DNA of 64,000 nt from Hydrogenophaga sp. (GCA_016790705.1 JAEUOT010000006.1:1-64000); one strand, 5' to 3'; shown: positions 17,027 through 25,192, counted from the first letter of the stretch. Numbers and translations are program-made. The notes: a model not told the origin generated them from the letters alone.

Positions 17027-18005
17027 CGCCACCTCCGCCAATCACGACCGAGCCCTCGTCGGACAGCCGGCGCACGATCTTGAGAATCTCCTTCTGCTGA
17101 CCCTCGACCTCGGACAGGCGGACCGGGCCGCGCGATTCGAGGTCGTCGCGCAGGCCTTCGGCCGCACGGCTGGACATGTTGCCCAGGATGAGTTCCTTGA
17201 GCTCGGTGCTGGCGCCCTTGAGCGCGATGACCAGCATGTCGGTCGACACTTCCTTGAGCACCATCTGGATCGACTTGTTGTCCAGCTTCTGCAGGTCCTC
17301 GAAGGTGAACATCTTGTCGGTGATCTTCTGCGCCAGGTCGGCGTCCTGCTCGCGGATCGATTCGATCACCGTGCCCTCGATGGCGGTGCCCAGCATGTTG
17401 AGGATGTCGGCCGCCGTCTGCACCCCGCCCAGTGAGGTCTTGCGCACCTTGTCGCCGCCGGCCAGCACCTTGTAGAGCACCTCGTTGAGGTCGTTCAGCG
17501 CGGTCGGCTGGATGCCTTCGAGCGTGGCGATGCGCAGCATCACCTCGTTGCGCATGCGGTCGCTCAGGTGCTTGAGCACGCCCGCGATCAGGTCGCTCTC
17601 CAGGTGCACCAGGATGGCCGCCATGATCTGCGGGTGTTCGTTGCGCAGCAGTTCGGCGATCGACTGCGGGTCCATCCACTTCAGGCTTTCGATGCCCGAG
17701 ACGTCGCTGCCCTGCATGATCCGGTCGATCAGCAGCGAGGCCTTGTCGTCACCGAGCGCGCGCTTGAGCACCGACTTGACGTAGTGGTTGGTGTCCGAGA
17801 CGAGCAGGCTCTGCGAGGCCGCCTCGTCGGTGAATTTGCTCATCACCTGCTCGACGCGGTCGCGCGAGACGGTGCGCATGGCGGCGATGGTCTCGCCCAG
17901 CTTCTGCACCTCCTTGGGGGAGAGGTGCTTGAACACTTCGGCGGCCTCTTCCTCGCCGATGGACATGAGGAAGATGGCGGCGTCCTGGATTCCTTGGTCT
18001 TCCAT
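17010..18005 (-). CDS. fliG: Flagellar motor switch protein FliG
   Basis: 331 residues, standard length. N-terminal FliF-binding domain, middle domain with the conserved EHPQ motif (LRNEHPQIMAAILVHL) and a C-terminal torque-generating domain with the charged helix around MSSRAAEGLRDDLESRGPV. It ends in a glycine-rich GGGGDDGFV tail. FliG couples the MS ring to the stator and sets rotation direction with FliM. It starts 33 bases after fliF. Confidence 0.97.
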   Translation of the reverse strand: MEDQGIQDAAIFLMSIGEEEAAEVFKHLSPKEVQKLGETIAAMRTVSRDRVEQVMSKFTDEAASQSLLVSDTNHYVKSVLKRALGDDKASLLIDRIMQGSDVSGIESLKWMDPQSIAELLRNEHPQIMAAILVHLESDLIAGVLKHLSDRMRNEVMLRIATLEGIQPTALNDLNEVLYKVLAGGDKVRKTSLGGVQTAADILNMLGTAIEGTVIESIREQDADLAQKITDKMFTFEDLQKLDNKSIQMVLKEVSTDMLVIALKGASTELKELILGNMSSRAAEGLRDDLESRGPVRLSEVEGQQKEILKIVRRLSDEGSVVIGGGGDDGFV

Positions 18006-18038
18006 GGAAGGGCCTCTGTCGCTTGTGTTGTCCGGGGC

Positions 18039-19718
18039 TCAGGCGGGCTGTTCGCCGCTGACCCAGCCCTTGACGATGTTGGCCACGGCAACCGGGTTTT
18101 CCAGCGCCAGGCGCTTGGCGTCCGCCAGCCGAAGCTGTTCGACCGTGGGTTCGTTGCTGGTCTCGGGCTGTGGCAGACCGGGGCGCTCGGGCGTCTCGTC
18201 GAGCACGGCGTCGAGCTGGGCCAGCGCCGGTTTGGCCGGCTTGGCGGGGGTCTTCAGGGCCTTGATGCTGGGGCGCACCAGACCCATCAGGATCAGCAGC
18301 GCCACGCCCAGACCGCCGACCGGCCAGGCCAGGCTGCGCAGCAGCTCCATGTTCTCGGCTTGCTTCCACCAGGCCACCGGCACTTCCTCGGCCGGCTTGG
18401 CGAGGTTGAAGACGGCGTTGACCACGTTGACCGAATCGCCGCGCTCCTTGTTGAAGCCGATGGTCTCGCGCACCAGCGCGGTCATCTGTTCGATCTGTTC
18501 GGCCGGGATCGCCTGGGTGATCGACTTGCCGCTCTTGGGATCGGTGATCGAGCGGTGGTTGACGACCACGGCGGCGGTCAGGCGCTTGACCGTACCCGAG
18601 GATTCGCGCACCGTGCGCACGGTCTTGTCGACCTCGTAGTTGGTGACCGATTCCTTGCGCATCGTGCCGGCCTTGTCGCCGTTGCTGGCGACGCCCAGCG
18701 GAGCGGCCTGGCCGTTGACCGGGGCGGTGCCGGTGGCCGGCGGCTGGTTGGTGGTGGCGCCGGGCACGCCGGCCGGCTTGGCCTGCGGCGGGGTGCCGTC
18801 CTCGACGGTCTGCTGGCTGCGCACGACGGCGTTGTCGGCGCCCTGGTTGGGGCGGTGCTGTTCGGAGGTCGATTCGGCCAGCGAGAAGTCGACGTCGGCG
18901 CTGACCTGGGCCTTGACGTTGCCCACGCCGACCAGGGGTTCGATCATGTCCAGGATGCGGCGGGTGTAGAGCTGCTCGATCTGCTGGGTGTACTGCAGCT
19001 TCTGCAGGTCGGCGCCCTGGGCCTGGCCGTCGGGGTTGACCGAGAGCAGGGTGCCGGCGTCGTCGACTACGCTGACGGCCTTGGGGTTCATCTCGGGCAC
19101 GCTGGAGGCGACCAGGTGCACGATGCCGGCGATCTGCGCCTTGTCCAGCGTGCGGCCGGGGTGCAGGGTCAGCAGCACCGAGGCGCTGGGCTTCTGCTGT
19201 TCGCGGAAGAAGCCGTTCTGGTTCGGCAGCGCCAGGTGCACGCGCGCGGCCTGCACCGAGGAGAGCGACTGGATGGAGCGGGTGAGTTCGCCTTCTAGGC
19301 CGCGCTGGAAGGTCAGGCGCTCCTGGAACTGGGTCATGCCGAAGCGGTTGGTCTCCATCAGCTCGAAGCCGTTGACAGAACCCTTGGGCAGGCCCTGCGA
19401 GGCCAGGCGCAGACGGGTGTCGTGCACCTTGTCGGACGGCACCATGATCGCGCCGCCGCCCTCGGTGTACTTGTAGGGCACGTTCATCGTCGTGAGCTGC
19501 GCGATGATGGCCCCGCCGTCCTTGTCGTTGAGGTTGCTGTAGAGGACCTTCCAGTCGGGTTGCTGGCCCATGAAGAAGAGGGCGATGGCGATGGCCAGCA
19601 GGCCGAAGGCGCCCAGACCCAGCTTGATCTTCTGGGACTTGTCCAGGCGCGCCAGACCGGCGCTGAGCGCGTTGCGGTTCTCGGTGGACGGGTCCAGTTC
19701 GGCGACGGCGGTGCTCAT
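18039..19718 (-). CDS. fliF: Flagellar MS-ring protein FliF
   Basis: 559 residues. Two transmembrane helices (about 31-50 and 440-460) flank a large periplasmic part with the ring-building domains, including the conserved YSNLNDKDGGAIIAQL and NGFELMETNRFGMTQFQERL regions. The cytoplasmic tail ends with LRLADAKRLALENPVAVANIV and GWVSGE, the FliG-binding segment. It is the first assembled basal-body part. It heads fliFGHIJK and is divergent from fliE across a 185-base promoter region. Confidence 0.97.
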   Translation of the reverse strand: MSTAVAELDPSTENRNALSAGLARLDKSQKIKLGLGAFGLLAIAIALFFMGQQPDWKVLYSNLNDKDGGAIIAQLTTMNVPYKYTEGGGAIMVPSDKVHDTRLRLASQGLPKGSVNGFELMETNRFGMTQFQERLTFQRGLEGELTRSIQSLSSVQAARVHLALPNQNGFFREQQKPSASVLLTLHPGRTLDKAQIAGIVHLVASSVPEMNPKAVSVVDDAGTLLSVNPDGQAQGADLQKLQYTQQIEQLYTRRILDMIEPLVGVGNVKAQVSADVDFSLAESTSEQHRPNQGADNAVVRSQQTVEDGTPPQAKPAGVPGATTNQPPATGTAPVNGQAAPLGVASNGDKAGTMRKESVTNYEVDKTVRTVRESSGTVKRLTAAVVVNHRSITDPKSGKSITQAIPAEQIEQMTALVRETIGFNKERGDSVNVVNAVFNLAKPAEEVPVAWWKQAENMELLRSLAWPVGGLGVALLILMGLVRPSIKALKTPAKPAKPALAQLDAVLDETPERPGLPQPETSNEPTVEQLRLADAKRLALENPVAVANIVKGWVSGEQPA

Positions 19719-19769
19719 GGCGGGTGGGACTTCAGGTGGGTCGTCAGGAGGGGCGAATGGCCCCGTTGC

Positions 19770-19785
19770 GACCGATTATTCGGTC
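19770..19785. repeat. 16-base palindrome in the fliF-fliE promoter region
   Basis: GACCGA and TCGGTC flank TTAT, an uninterrupted dyad located 52 bases before the fliF start. It is a possible operator or a core-promoter-linked site; no family match is recognised. Confidence 0.4.
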
Positions 19786-19807
19786 CCGCTCACCCCGTCA
19801 TAGCCAT

Positions 19808-19835
19808 GAATAGGGCCGGCTTTGACCCGCTATTC
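19808..19835. promoter_or_regulatory. FlhDC-box-like inverted repeat between fliF and fliE
   Basis: Arms GAATAG and CTATTC lie 16 bases apart; as 8-mers (GAATAGGG / CGCTATTC) the spacer is 12. The reverse complement begins GAATAGCGGGTCAAAGCCGG, close to the fliL element's GAATAGCGCGGTAAAAGCCGG over its first 20 positions. Position between divergent fliF and fliE operons fits a site serving both directions. Confidence 0.55.
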
Positions 19836-19903
19836 CCCGCCCGTCGTGCCAGGGCCCTCACTAGCATCAAGGTCCAGCTCCCCGCGCGAGAAAGGACCCT
19901 GCC

Positions 19904-20230
19904 ATGGATTTGCGAATCAATGCCCTGAACAGCCAGGCCGCCAACGGCATCGGCCGCAGTGTGGCGCCTCGCGCCGGTGGTTCGTCTGCCGGTGTGGGCG
20001 GCGTCGGCGGCGGCTTTGCCGACAACTTCAAGTCGGCCCTGCAGTCGGTCAGCAAGGCCCAGAACGACGCCGGTCGGCTGCAGATGGAGGTCCAGAAGGG
20101 CAATCCGAACGTCAGCCTTGAAGAAACCATGCTGGCCATGCAGAAGGCCCAGATCGGGTTCCAGGCCACCCTGAACGTCCGCAACCGGATGGTTCAGGCC
20201 TACACCGACATCATGAATATGAGTGTGTAA
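19904..20230 (+). CDS. fliE: Flagellar MS ring-rod junction protein FliE
   Basis: 108 residues, standard length. A glycine-rich variable N-terminus precedes the conserved FliE core: FADNFKSALQSVSKAQNDAG, then LEETMLAMQKAQIGFQATLN and the end MVQAYTDIMNMSV. It is a rod component that connects the MS ring to FlgB and is needed for export. It is single on its strand, divergent from fliF, and followed directly by an intergenic repeat. Confidence 0.96.
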   Translation: MDLRINALNSQAANGIGRSVAPRAGGSSAGVGGVGGGFADNFKSALQSVSKAQNDAGRLQMEVQKGNPNVSLEETMLAMQKAQIGFQATLNVRNRMVQAYTDIMNMSV

Positions 20231-20306
20231 CCCCCCGCGCCGCCTGCGGCGTCACCCCCCAGGGGGCGGCACTGGCGGCCCGGCGGAGCCGGTTCCGCGG
20301 TGCCCT
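20231..20306 (+). repeat. GC-rich intergenic repeat, copy A (after fliE)
   Basis: It begins directly after the fliE stop. It contains a stem CGCCGC/GCGGCG and then a C-run facing a G-run, followed by a GGCCCGGC segment. Copy B at 24386-24461 matches it at 70 of 76 positions by my count. The two stem-loops between convergent fliE and fliT suggest a transcription-ending or REP-like element. Confidence 0.75.
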
Positions 20307-20330
20307 GGAACCAACTCCCCTTCCGGCTTT

Positions 20331-20624
20331 TCAATGGACCTGCTTGGCGTCCATCAGTTGTTCGAGGTCGCTGAGCCAGGGCTCGGCCAGCACGCGGATC
20401 TCGGCGTCGGTGCGCAGGATGCGCTGCATGATGCGGGCCTTTTCCTGGCGTTCCTCGGGGGCGAGCTGCAGGTTGCGTGATTTGTGGCGCAACTGGGCGA
20501 TCAGTACGGCACAGGTGCCTTCCAGGTGGACGATCTGGTCCCAGTCTTCACTGCGCGCGGCCTCAAGCATGCGTTGGCTCGCGTTCTCAATCGCTTTGTA
20601 GTAGTCCAGCAAGCTGTGCTCCAT
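20331..20624 (-). CDS. fliT: Flagellar export chaperone FliT
   Basis: 97 residues from the ATG at 20624 (MEHSLLDYYKAIENASQRML), two bases after the fliS stop. An upstream in-frame start would lie within fliS and is not supported. The all-helical profile, size and position after fliD-fliS match FliT, the chaperone of the cap protein FliD, which in enterics also restrains FlhDC. Family sequence similarity is low, so the assignment leans on context. Confidence 0.82.
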   Translation of the reverse strand: MEHSLLDYYKAIENASQRMLEAARSEDWDQIVHLEGTCAVLIAQLRHKSRNLQLAPEERQEKARIMQRILRTDAEIRVLAEPWLSDLEQLMDAKQVH

Positions 20625-20626
20625 GA

Positions 20627-21061
20627 TCAGGCTCCACGGCCCCCAACGGGCTGCAGGTAGGCAGGGCCGGGGCCCCGGATGAGTTTCCACGACTGGGCCA
20701 GCGGCTCGATGAGCTTGACCACTTCTTCCAGCGCCTTGACATCGTTGTGCAGATTGGCCTGGGTCAGGCGCATCGCGCTGTAGGTGTAGAGCTGGTGCAG
20801 GTTGGCCGCGAGGTCACCGCCGTCACGCAGGTTCAGTCCGGCCTTGAGGCCTTCGTCGAGGATGCGCACGGCCTTGCCCAGTGCCGCACCCTTGGCGCTC
20901 ACGTCCTTGCGTCCCATGGCACCCCGGGCCTCGGCGATTGATCGCAGCAGCGCGTCGTACAGCAGGCCGACCAGCGCATGCGGGTCTGCGCCCTGCACGC
21001 TGGTTTCCACAGCGACGCGCTTGTAGGCTGATGCGGCACGAAGACTGGCAGAGGTGAACAT
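20627..21061 (-). CDS. fliS: Flagellin export chaperone FliS
   Basis: 144 residues from the ATG at 21061 (MFTSASLRAASAYKRVAVET). Conserved FliS features are ADPHALVGLLYDALLRSIAEA and the C-terminal part ending with helices around NLHNDVKALEEVVKLIEPLAQ. FliS keeps flagellin unpolymerised before export. It sits between fliD and fliT; 84 bases separate it from the fliD stop. Confidence 0.93.
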   Translation of the reverse strand: MFTSASLRAASAYKRVAVETSVQGADPHALVGLLYDALLRSIAEARGAMGRKDVSAKGAALGKAVRILDEGLKAGLNLRDGGDLAANLHQLYTYSAMRLTQANLHNDVKALEEVVKLIEPLAQSWKLIRGPGPAYLQPVGGRGA

Positions 21062-21145
21062 GGTGTCGATTCCTTGTGGCTGATGCTTTTCTATATCGGC
21101 ACCGCCTGCGGCGACTGAAGGTTTCAACAGGTCCATTTATATGTG

Positions 21146-22564
21146 TCAGCTCTTGTTCCAGAGGGAGATCTGCTGGCTCACGAAGGTGTTGAGCGAATTG
21201 AGTTTGGCGACCGCGCTGTCCATGGCGTTGTACTGGGCGAGCAATCTCGTTTCAACACGGCTGGCGCGATCAGTGACCTTCTCTTGCTCAATTCCGTTTC
21301 GCTTGATTGCGGACTGGATGGCGGCAGTCCGGTTGCTGACAAGGCCGTCAGAGGCCATCAGGCCATCGGCAAAGGCAGATACCTTCAGTCCGAATCCTTG
21401 CGAGGTGGCGCCGCCGCCGGCGGTCATGAACAGGTCCTTGACGCCTTCGAAGTTGTCGCTGATGGCCGTGCTCAGCTTGGTGCTGTTGATTTCCAGCTTT
21501 CCGGCGCTCTTGAGTTCCAGGCCGATCTCGGAGAGTCGGCTGAAAGGGGTGCTGGAGGTGACCGAGCGCATCATGCTGCGCAAGGCATTGGTCAGACCGG
21601 TGGCTGTGGCATCGCCTTGCAGCGCGCCTGCCGCCTTGGTCGAGGCGTCGTAGCGCGTGACGCTGACCAGATTGTTGTTGAGCGTGTTGTAGGCGTCGAC
21701 GAATGCCTGAATGCTGGCCTTGATCGTGCTGTCGTCGCGCTCTACGCTGATTTCCACAGGGGCCGTCGTGACCTGGTTGAGTTGCAGCGTCAGGCCGTCG
21801 ATGGTGTTGGTGAGCTTGTTGCTTGTCGACGAGATCGGAATGTTGTTGATGGTTGCCAGCGCGTTCAGGCCAGCTTGGGCAAGCGTCTGCCCATTGGAGT
21901 TCCCTGCGGCGTAGGCCAGTCTGGACAGGCCCGCAGCATCGGTATCGTTGCCGTCATCATCGGTCGCTGTCACGCGAAAGCCGAAGGCCTCGCCGGTCGA
22001 TTTTGATCGCAACATCAACCGTTCTCCGGAGGCGTCACGCAATACCGTCGCGCTGACATCCGCGCCTGAATCGTTGATCTTCGCAGCGATATCACCGAGC
22101 TTGTCTTTTCCTGCCTCGATGTCGATGGTGACTGCCGGTGTGCTGCCTGCGGAAAAGCTGTTGCCGCTCCATGTGCCGATGTCGATGGTCAACGATCCGG
22201 TCCCCATCGAGGTGTCTGCCGGGACGGCAGATGACACGGAGGACTGCGCCTGCGCCAAACGCTGAACCGACATGCTGATGGATGTCTGAACCGCGCCGGC
22301 ACTGGCGACGACACCGATGGCCGTGCTGTTGGAGGAACTGGCCGTCACGGGGTTCCAGCCGCTGACCTTGGAGAGCTTGTCGGCTGCGTCTCCCAGTGCT
22401 GAGACCTGGGACTTGATGGTGCTCCACGTGGACAAGGTGGTCTGATAGGACGTCGCTTCAGACTTCAGCTTGGTCAGCGGCGCCTTCTCGAGCGCGACCA
22501 ACTGCGTGACGATGCTCTGGATGTCCAGGCCGGAACCGATGCCGGGGGAGGAAATGGTGGCCAT
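21146..22564 (-). CDS. fliD: Flagellar filament cap protein FliD
   Basis: 472 residues. The N-terminal D0/D1 region has ISSPGIGSGLDIQSIVTQLV and LEKAPLTKL. A Ser/Thr/Asp-rich middle part forms D2/D3. The C-terminal part has GLELKSAGKLEIN and the coiled-coil end AQYNAMDSAVAKLNSLNTFV. The third-position GC is visibly lower than in the export genes. FliD caps the filament and folds exported flagellin. It lies 144 bases after fliC and may be transcribed with it. Confidence 0.96.
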   Translation of the reverse strand: MATISSPGIGSGLDIQSIVTQLVALEKAPLTKLKSEATSYQTTLSTWSTIKSQVSALGDAADKLSKVSGWNPVTASSSNSTAIGVVASAGAVQTSISMSVQRLAQAQSSVSSAVPADTSMGTGSLTIDIGTWSGNSFSAGSTPAVTIDIEAGKDKLGDIAAKINDSGADVSATVLRDASGERLMLRSKSTGEAFGFRVTATDDDGNDTDAAGLSRLAYAAGNSNGQTLAQAGLNALATINNIPISSTSNKLTNTIDGLTLQLNQVTTAPVEISVERDDSTIKASIQAFVDAYNTLNNNLVSVTRYDASTKAAGALQGDATATGLTNALRSMMRSVTSSTPFSRLSEIGLELKSAGKLEINSTKLSTAISDNFEGVKDLFMTAGGGATSQGFGLKVSAFADGLMASDGLVSNRTAAIQSAIKRNGIEQEKVTDRASRVETRLLAQYNAMDSAVAKLNSLNTFVSQQISLWNKS

Positions 22565-22638
22565 GGTGAGGCTCCTGGTTCAGGATGGGCACACCACACG
22601 CTGCGGGCATATGGTCTGCGCATCCCCTCATAGGGAAT

Positions 22639-22694
22639 GCGGCGGTGACCCTTCGGCCACCGCCGCCGGACCGTCGCACGCCTCGGTGCGACGG
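22639..22694 (-). terminator. Two tandem stem-loops after fliC
   Basis: On the minus strand just past the fliC stop, a 9-base-pair stem (CCGTCGCAC / GTGCGACGG, 6-base loop) is followed by a second 9-base-pair stem (GCGGCGGTG / CACCGCCGC). Neither has a T-run. They may attenuate readthrough into fliD or protect the fliC mRNA 3' end. Confidence 0.5.
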
Positions 22695-22708
22695 GTCCGG
22701 TGCGTCCA

Positions 22709-23536
22709 TCAGCGCAGGAGGGACAGCACGCCCTGGGGCAGCTGGTTGGCCTGGGCGATCATCGCCGTGCCCGCTTGTTGCAGGATCTGGCCGCGAGACA
22801 GGTTCGCTGTTTCCTGTGCGAAATCGGCGTCCATGATCCGGCCTCGCGAAGAAGCGGTGTTTTCGGCTGCGACCTGCAGGTTCGAGATGACCGATTCGAA
22901 GCGGTTCTGTGCGGCGCCGAAACCAGCGCGGGCCGTGGTGATTTCGTCGATGGCGTCGTCGAGGTCATCCATTGCAGCCAGCGCATTGGTGTCGGAGGTG
23001 ACATCGCCACCCACCACGGCGGTGATGCCAGCACCGGCGGTGAGGTCGCCAGTTGCAACGTCGATCTGATCGGTCGACACGTTGTTGGCACCGACCTGGA
23101 AGGTCAGCGTTGCAGCGGTCGACAGCAGATCGGTGCCGTTGAACGTGGTGCCCGTCAGAACGCGGGTCACTTCCTTGGCCAGTTCCTGATATTCGGCATC
23201 GAGGTTGGCGCGGTCGGACGTCGAGTTGGATGCGTTGGCGGACTGCACGGCCAGCTCACGCATGCGCTGCAGCGAGTCACCGACCTTGCCCAGCGCGCCT
23301 TCAGCGGTCTGCGACAGAGAGATGGCGTCGTTGGCGTTGCGGATGGCCACGTTCATGCCCTTGACCTGGGCGTTCATGCGTTCCGCGATGGCCAGGCCCG
23401 CCGAGTCGTCCTTGGCGCTGTTGACGCGCAGACCCGAAGACAGGCGTTGCATCGAGGTGGAGAGGGAAGCGCTGGAGGACGCCAGGTTGCGTTGGGCGTT
23501 CAGCGATTGCACGTTGGTGTTGATGGTGCTGCTCAT
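22709..23536 (-). CDS. fliC: Flagellin FliC
   Basis: 275 residues, a short flagellin. The N-terminal D0/D1 region (MSSTINTNVQSLNAQRNLA, RLSSGLRVNSAKDDSAGLAI) and the C-terminal D1/D0 region (RFESVISNLQVAAENTASSR, ending NQLPQGVLSLLR) are fully conserved. Between them is only a small Thr/Asp/Ala-rich surface part (about 160-205). It is the only flagellin gene in the window. An AGGAG site precedes the ATG, and a sigma-28 promoter lies about 180 bases upstream. The Ser/Thr in the middle could be glycosylated; the window holds candidate modification genes at 34887-41568. Confidence 0.98.
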   Translation of the reverse strand: MSSTINTNVQSLNAQRNLASSSASLSTSMQRLSSGLRVNSAKDDSAGLAIAERMNAQVKGMNVAIRNANDAISLSQTAEGALGKVGDSLQRMRELAVQSANASNSTSDRANLDAEYQELAKEVTRVLTGTTFNGTDLLSTAATLTFQVGANNVSTDQIDVATGDLTAGAGITAVVGGDVTSDTNALAAMDDLDDAIDEITTARAGFGAAQNRFESVISNLQVAAENTASSRGRIMDADFAQETANLSRGQILQQAGTAMIAQANQLPQGVLSLLR

Positions 23537-23590
23537 GTCTAACTCCTAAAAAATTGACAAAGGTAATCCGGCATCGCTGCCGATCTCAAC

Positions 23591-23608
23591 GCCCGCCTTT
23601 CGGCGGGC
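23591..23608 (-). other. Stem-loop in the fliC leader
   Basis: GCCCGCC and GGCGGGC face each other over a TTTC loop, 55 bases upstream of the fliC ATG and inside the predicted 5' leader. It could stabilise the abundant fliC mRNA or affect its translation. Confidence 0.5.
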
Positions 23609-23715
23609 CGCCATGACCGGTGCCCGTTGCTGCAAGCCGGTTGGCCCTGGGCCGCTGACCGTCTCGCCGCTTCGCTTGCCGGACGACGAACCTTTTTAGA
23701 AGTTCGTTGAGATGC

Positions 23716-23742
23716 TTTTCGGTGGCCCTGCCATATTCTTTA
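23716..23742 (-). promoter_or_regulatory. Sigma-28 (FliA) promoter of fliC
   Basis: On the minus strand: -35 TAAAGAAT, 11-base spacer, -10 ACCGAAAA, against TAAAGTTT-N11-GCCGATAA. Five consecutive -35 bases match and 6 of 8 in the -10, with exact spacing. The transcript would start near 23708, giving a leader of about 170 bases. Confidence 0.7.
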
Positions 23743-24042
23743 GCCCGCCCCTACACCGAATCATTGAAATAAGCAAGGGATGTCTGTGCCTGTTCCGGCC
23801 TTAGCCCCTGCGCCCGCGCTGGCAGACGCACGCACAGACCCACGCCCAGGTGGTTGCACAGGCGGGTCGGAAATGAGCACCAAAGATGTAGGAAGAAATC
23901 CGACACGGCGTCGGACGGAGGCCGACAGCGCGAACAGCCATTTCCCGATTCAAGATTCTTTTACGGTCGACACAATTACTCACATCAAGTCAGCAGATGT
24001 AAGCGCCTCGCCCGCATCGCCGACGACCTGAAGGAGTAAGAC
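23743..24042 (+). promoter_or_regulatory. flhDC upstream region
   Basis: 300 bases without a supportable gene; with the fliC leader the gene-free stretch is 23537-24042. It is less GC-rich toward flhD, as expected for a regulated promoter. A 6-base inverted repeat TCCGAC/GTCGGA with a 5-base gap lies at 23899-23915. I see no confident -35/-10 pair. AAGGAGT before the ATG is the flhD ribosome site. Confidence 0.5.
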
Positions 24043-24384
24043 ATGGACAGCGAACAACTCTTGGCCGAAATCCGCGAAGCCAACCTGACCTACCTGATGC
24101 TGGCGCAGAACCTGATCCGCAAGGACCGCGCCGAAGCGCTGTACCGCCTCGGTCTGACCGAAGAGGCTGCCGACCTGCTGGGCATGCTCTCCACCGCCCA
24201 GTTGCTCAAGATCGCGTCGACCAACATGCTGCTGTGCCGCTTCCGTGTCGACGACGACCTGGTGTGGAACCTGCTGACCAGCCACAACGTCAAGAAGGTC
24301 GACAACGCCACCACGACGCAACTGCACGCCAGCATCCTGATGGCCGGCCGCTTTGCCGAGTCGATGGCCAATACGACGCATTGA
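24043..24384 (+). CDS. flhD: Flagellar master regulator subunit FlhD
   Basis: 113 residues, standard length. The helical dimer core is recognisable: MDSEQLLAEIREANLTYLML, then LIRKDRAEALYRLGLTEEAA and LLGMLSTAQLLKIASTNML. With FlhC it forms FlhD4C2, which activates the early flagellar operons by recruiting sigma-70 polymerase. It follows a 300-base regulatory region and is separated from flhC by 112 bases containing a repeat element, unlike the tight spacing usual for flhDC. Confidence 0.97.
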   Translation: MDSEQLLAEIREANLTYLMLAQNLIRKDRAEALYRLGLTEEAADLLGMLSTAQLLKIASTNMLLCRFRVDDDLVWNLLTSHNVKKVDNATTTQLHASILMAGRFAESMANTTH

Positions 24385-24385
24385 C

Positions 24386-24461
24386 CCCCCCGCGCCGCCT
24401 GCGGCGTCACCCCCCAGGGGGCGGCGCTGGAGGCCCGGCAAAGCCGGTTCCTCGGCGCCCT
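24386..24461 (+). repeat. GC-rich intergenic repeat, copy B (between flhD and flhC)
   Basis: It starts one base after the flhD stop and matches copy A (20231-20306) at 70 of 76 positions. The same two stem-loops are present (CGCCGC/GCGGCG; C-run/G-run). It occupies most of the flhD-flhC gap, so it lies inside a transcript whose two products must assemble 4:2. Confidence 0.8.
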
Positions 24462-24496
24462 CGATCTGGCATCTCTTCTCTCGAACGGAGTTCCTC

Positions 24497-25036
24497 ATGG
24501 CCACCGCAAAAAGCATCCTCAACGAGTCCCGCGACATCGAGCGCGCCGTGGCCCTGATCCAGTTGGGCGCGCGTCTGCAGGTGCTGGAGTACGAGACCAG
24601 CCTGTCGTATGAGCGCCTGCTGCGCCTGTACAAGGAAGTGGCCGGCAAGTCGCCGTCCAAGGGCCAGCTGCCCTTCTCGACGGACTGGTTCCTGACCTGG
24701 CAACCCAACATCCATGCCTCGCTGTTCCTGAACATCCACGAGTACCTCTCCAAGACCAGCGACCTGGAAGAGATCGATACCGTGATCAAGGCCTTCCGCC
24801 TGTACAGCGAGCAGATGAGCGCCAGTGCGATCGAGCCGCTGCTGTCCGTCACCCGTGCCTGGCGCCTGGTGAAGTTCGTGGACAACGGCATGCTGACCCT
24901 GACCAAGTGCTCCTGCTGCGGCGGCCACTTCGTGAGCGAGCCCTACGAGAACGCCCGCAACTTCGTCTGCGGCCTTTGCGAACCGCCGGCCCGCGCGGGC
25001 AAGGGCAGCGCCTCGGGTGGATTGCGCCTGCACTGA
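24497..25036 (+). CDS. flhC: Flagellar master regulator subunit FlhC
   Basis: 179 residues. The start at 24497 has CGGAG upstream. The zinc site of FlhC is complete with two CxxC pairs, C138/C141 (KCSCCGG) and C158/C161 (VCGLCEPP), the spacing known from the enterobacterial protein. Conserved segments include YETSLSYERLLRLYKEV and GQLPFSTDWFLTWQPNIHAS. It provides the DNA-binding part of FlhD4C2. A rho-independent terminator follows 23 bases after the stop. Confidence 0.97.
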   Translation: MATAKSILNESRDIERAVALIQLGARLQVLEYETSLSYERLLRLYKEVAGKSPSKGQLPFSTDWFLTWQPNIHASLFLNIHEYLSKTSDLEEIDTVIKAFRLYSEQMSASAIEPLLSVTRAWRLVKFVDNGMLTLTKCSCCGGHFVSEPYENARNFVCGLCEPPARAGKGSASGGLRLH

Positions 25037-25059
25037 AAAGCGCCTCAGCCCAAACGTTG

Positions 25060-25086
25060 AAAAGGACCCGTCTGCGGGTCCTTTTT
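25060..25086 (+). terminator. Rho-independent terminator after flhC
   Basis: An 11-base-pair stem AAAAGGACCCG / CGGGTCCTTTT with a 4-base loop TCTG ends in a run of five T. It separates flhDC from the motA operon. Confidence 0.9.
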
Positions 25087-25102
25087 GCGTTCATGGGGCT
25101 CT

Positions 25103-25129
25103 TCAATCGACCCTAGAGTAGGCCGATAG
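25103..25129 (+). promoter_or_regulatory. Sigma-28 (FliA) promoter of motA-motB-cheY-cheZ
   Basis: -35-like TCAATCGA, 11-base spacer, -10 GCCGATAG (7 of 8 to GCCGATAA). The -35 keeps T-x-AA only. It lies just beyond the flhC terminator, 64 bases before the motA ATG. Confidence 0.7.
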
Positions 25130-25192
25130 AAAAGACAGTCATGGGTCGGCGCACCGGATGCGAGGGCCCTTTCATTCGCACAGGGCAAAACC

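Noticed and set aside
23780-24031. 83-codon frame upstream of flhD
   Set aside because: No ribosome site and no family; the sequence is the flhDC regulatory region and has weak coding character.
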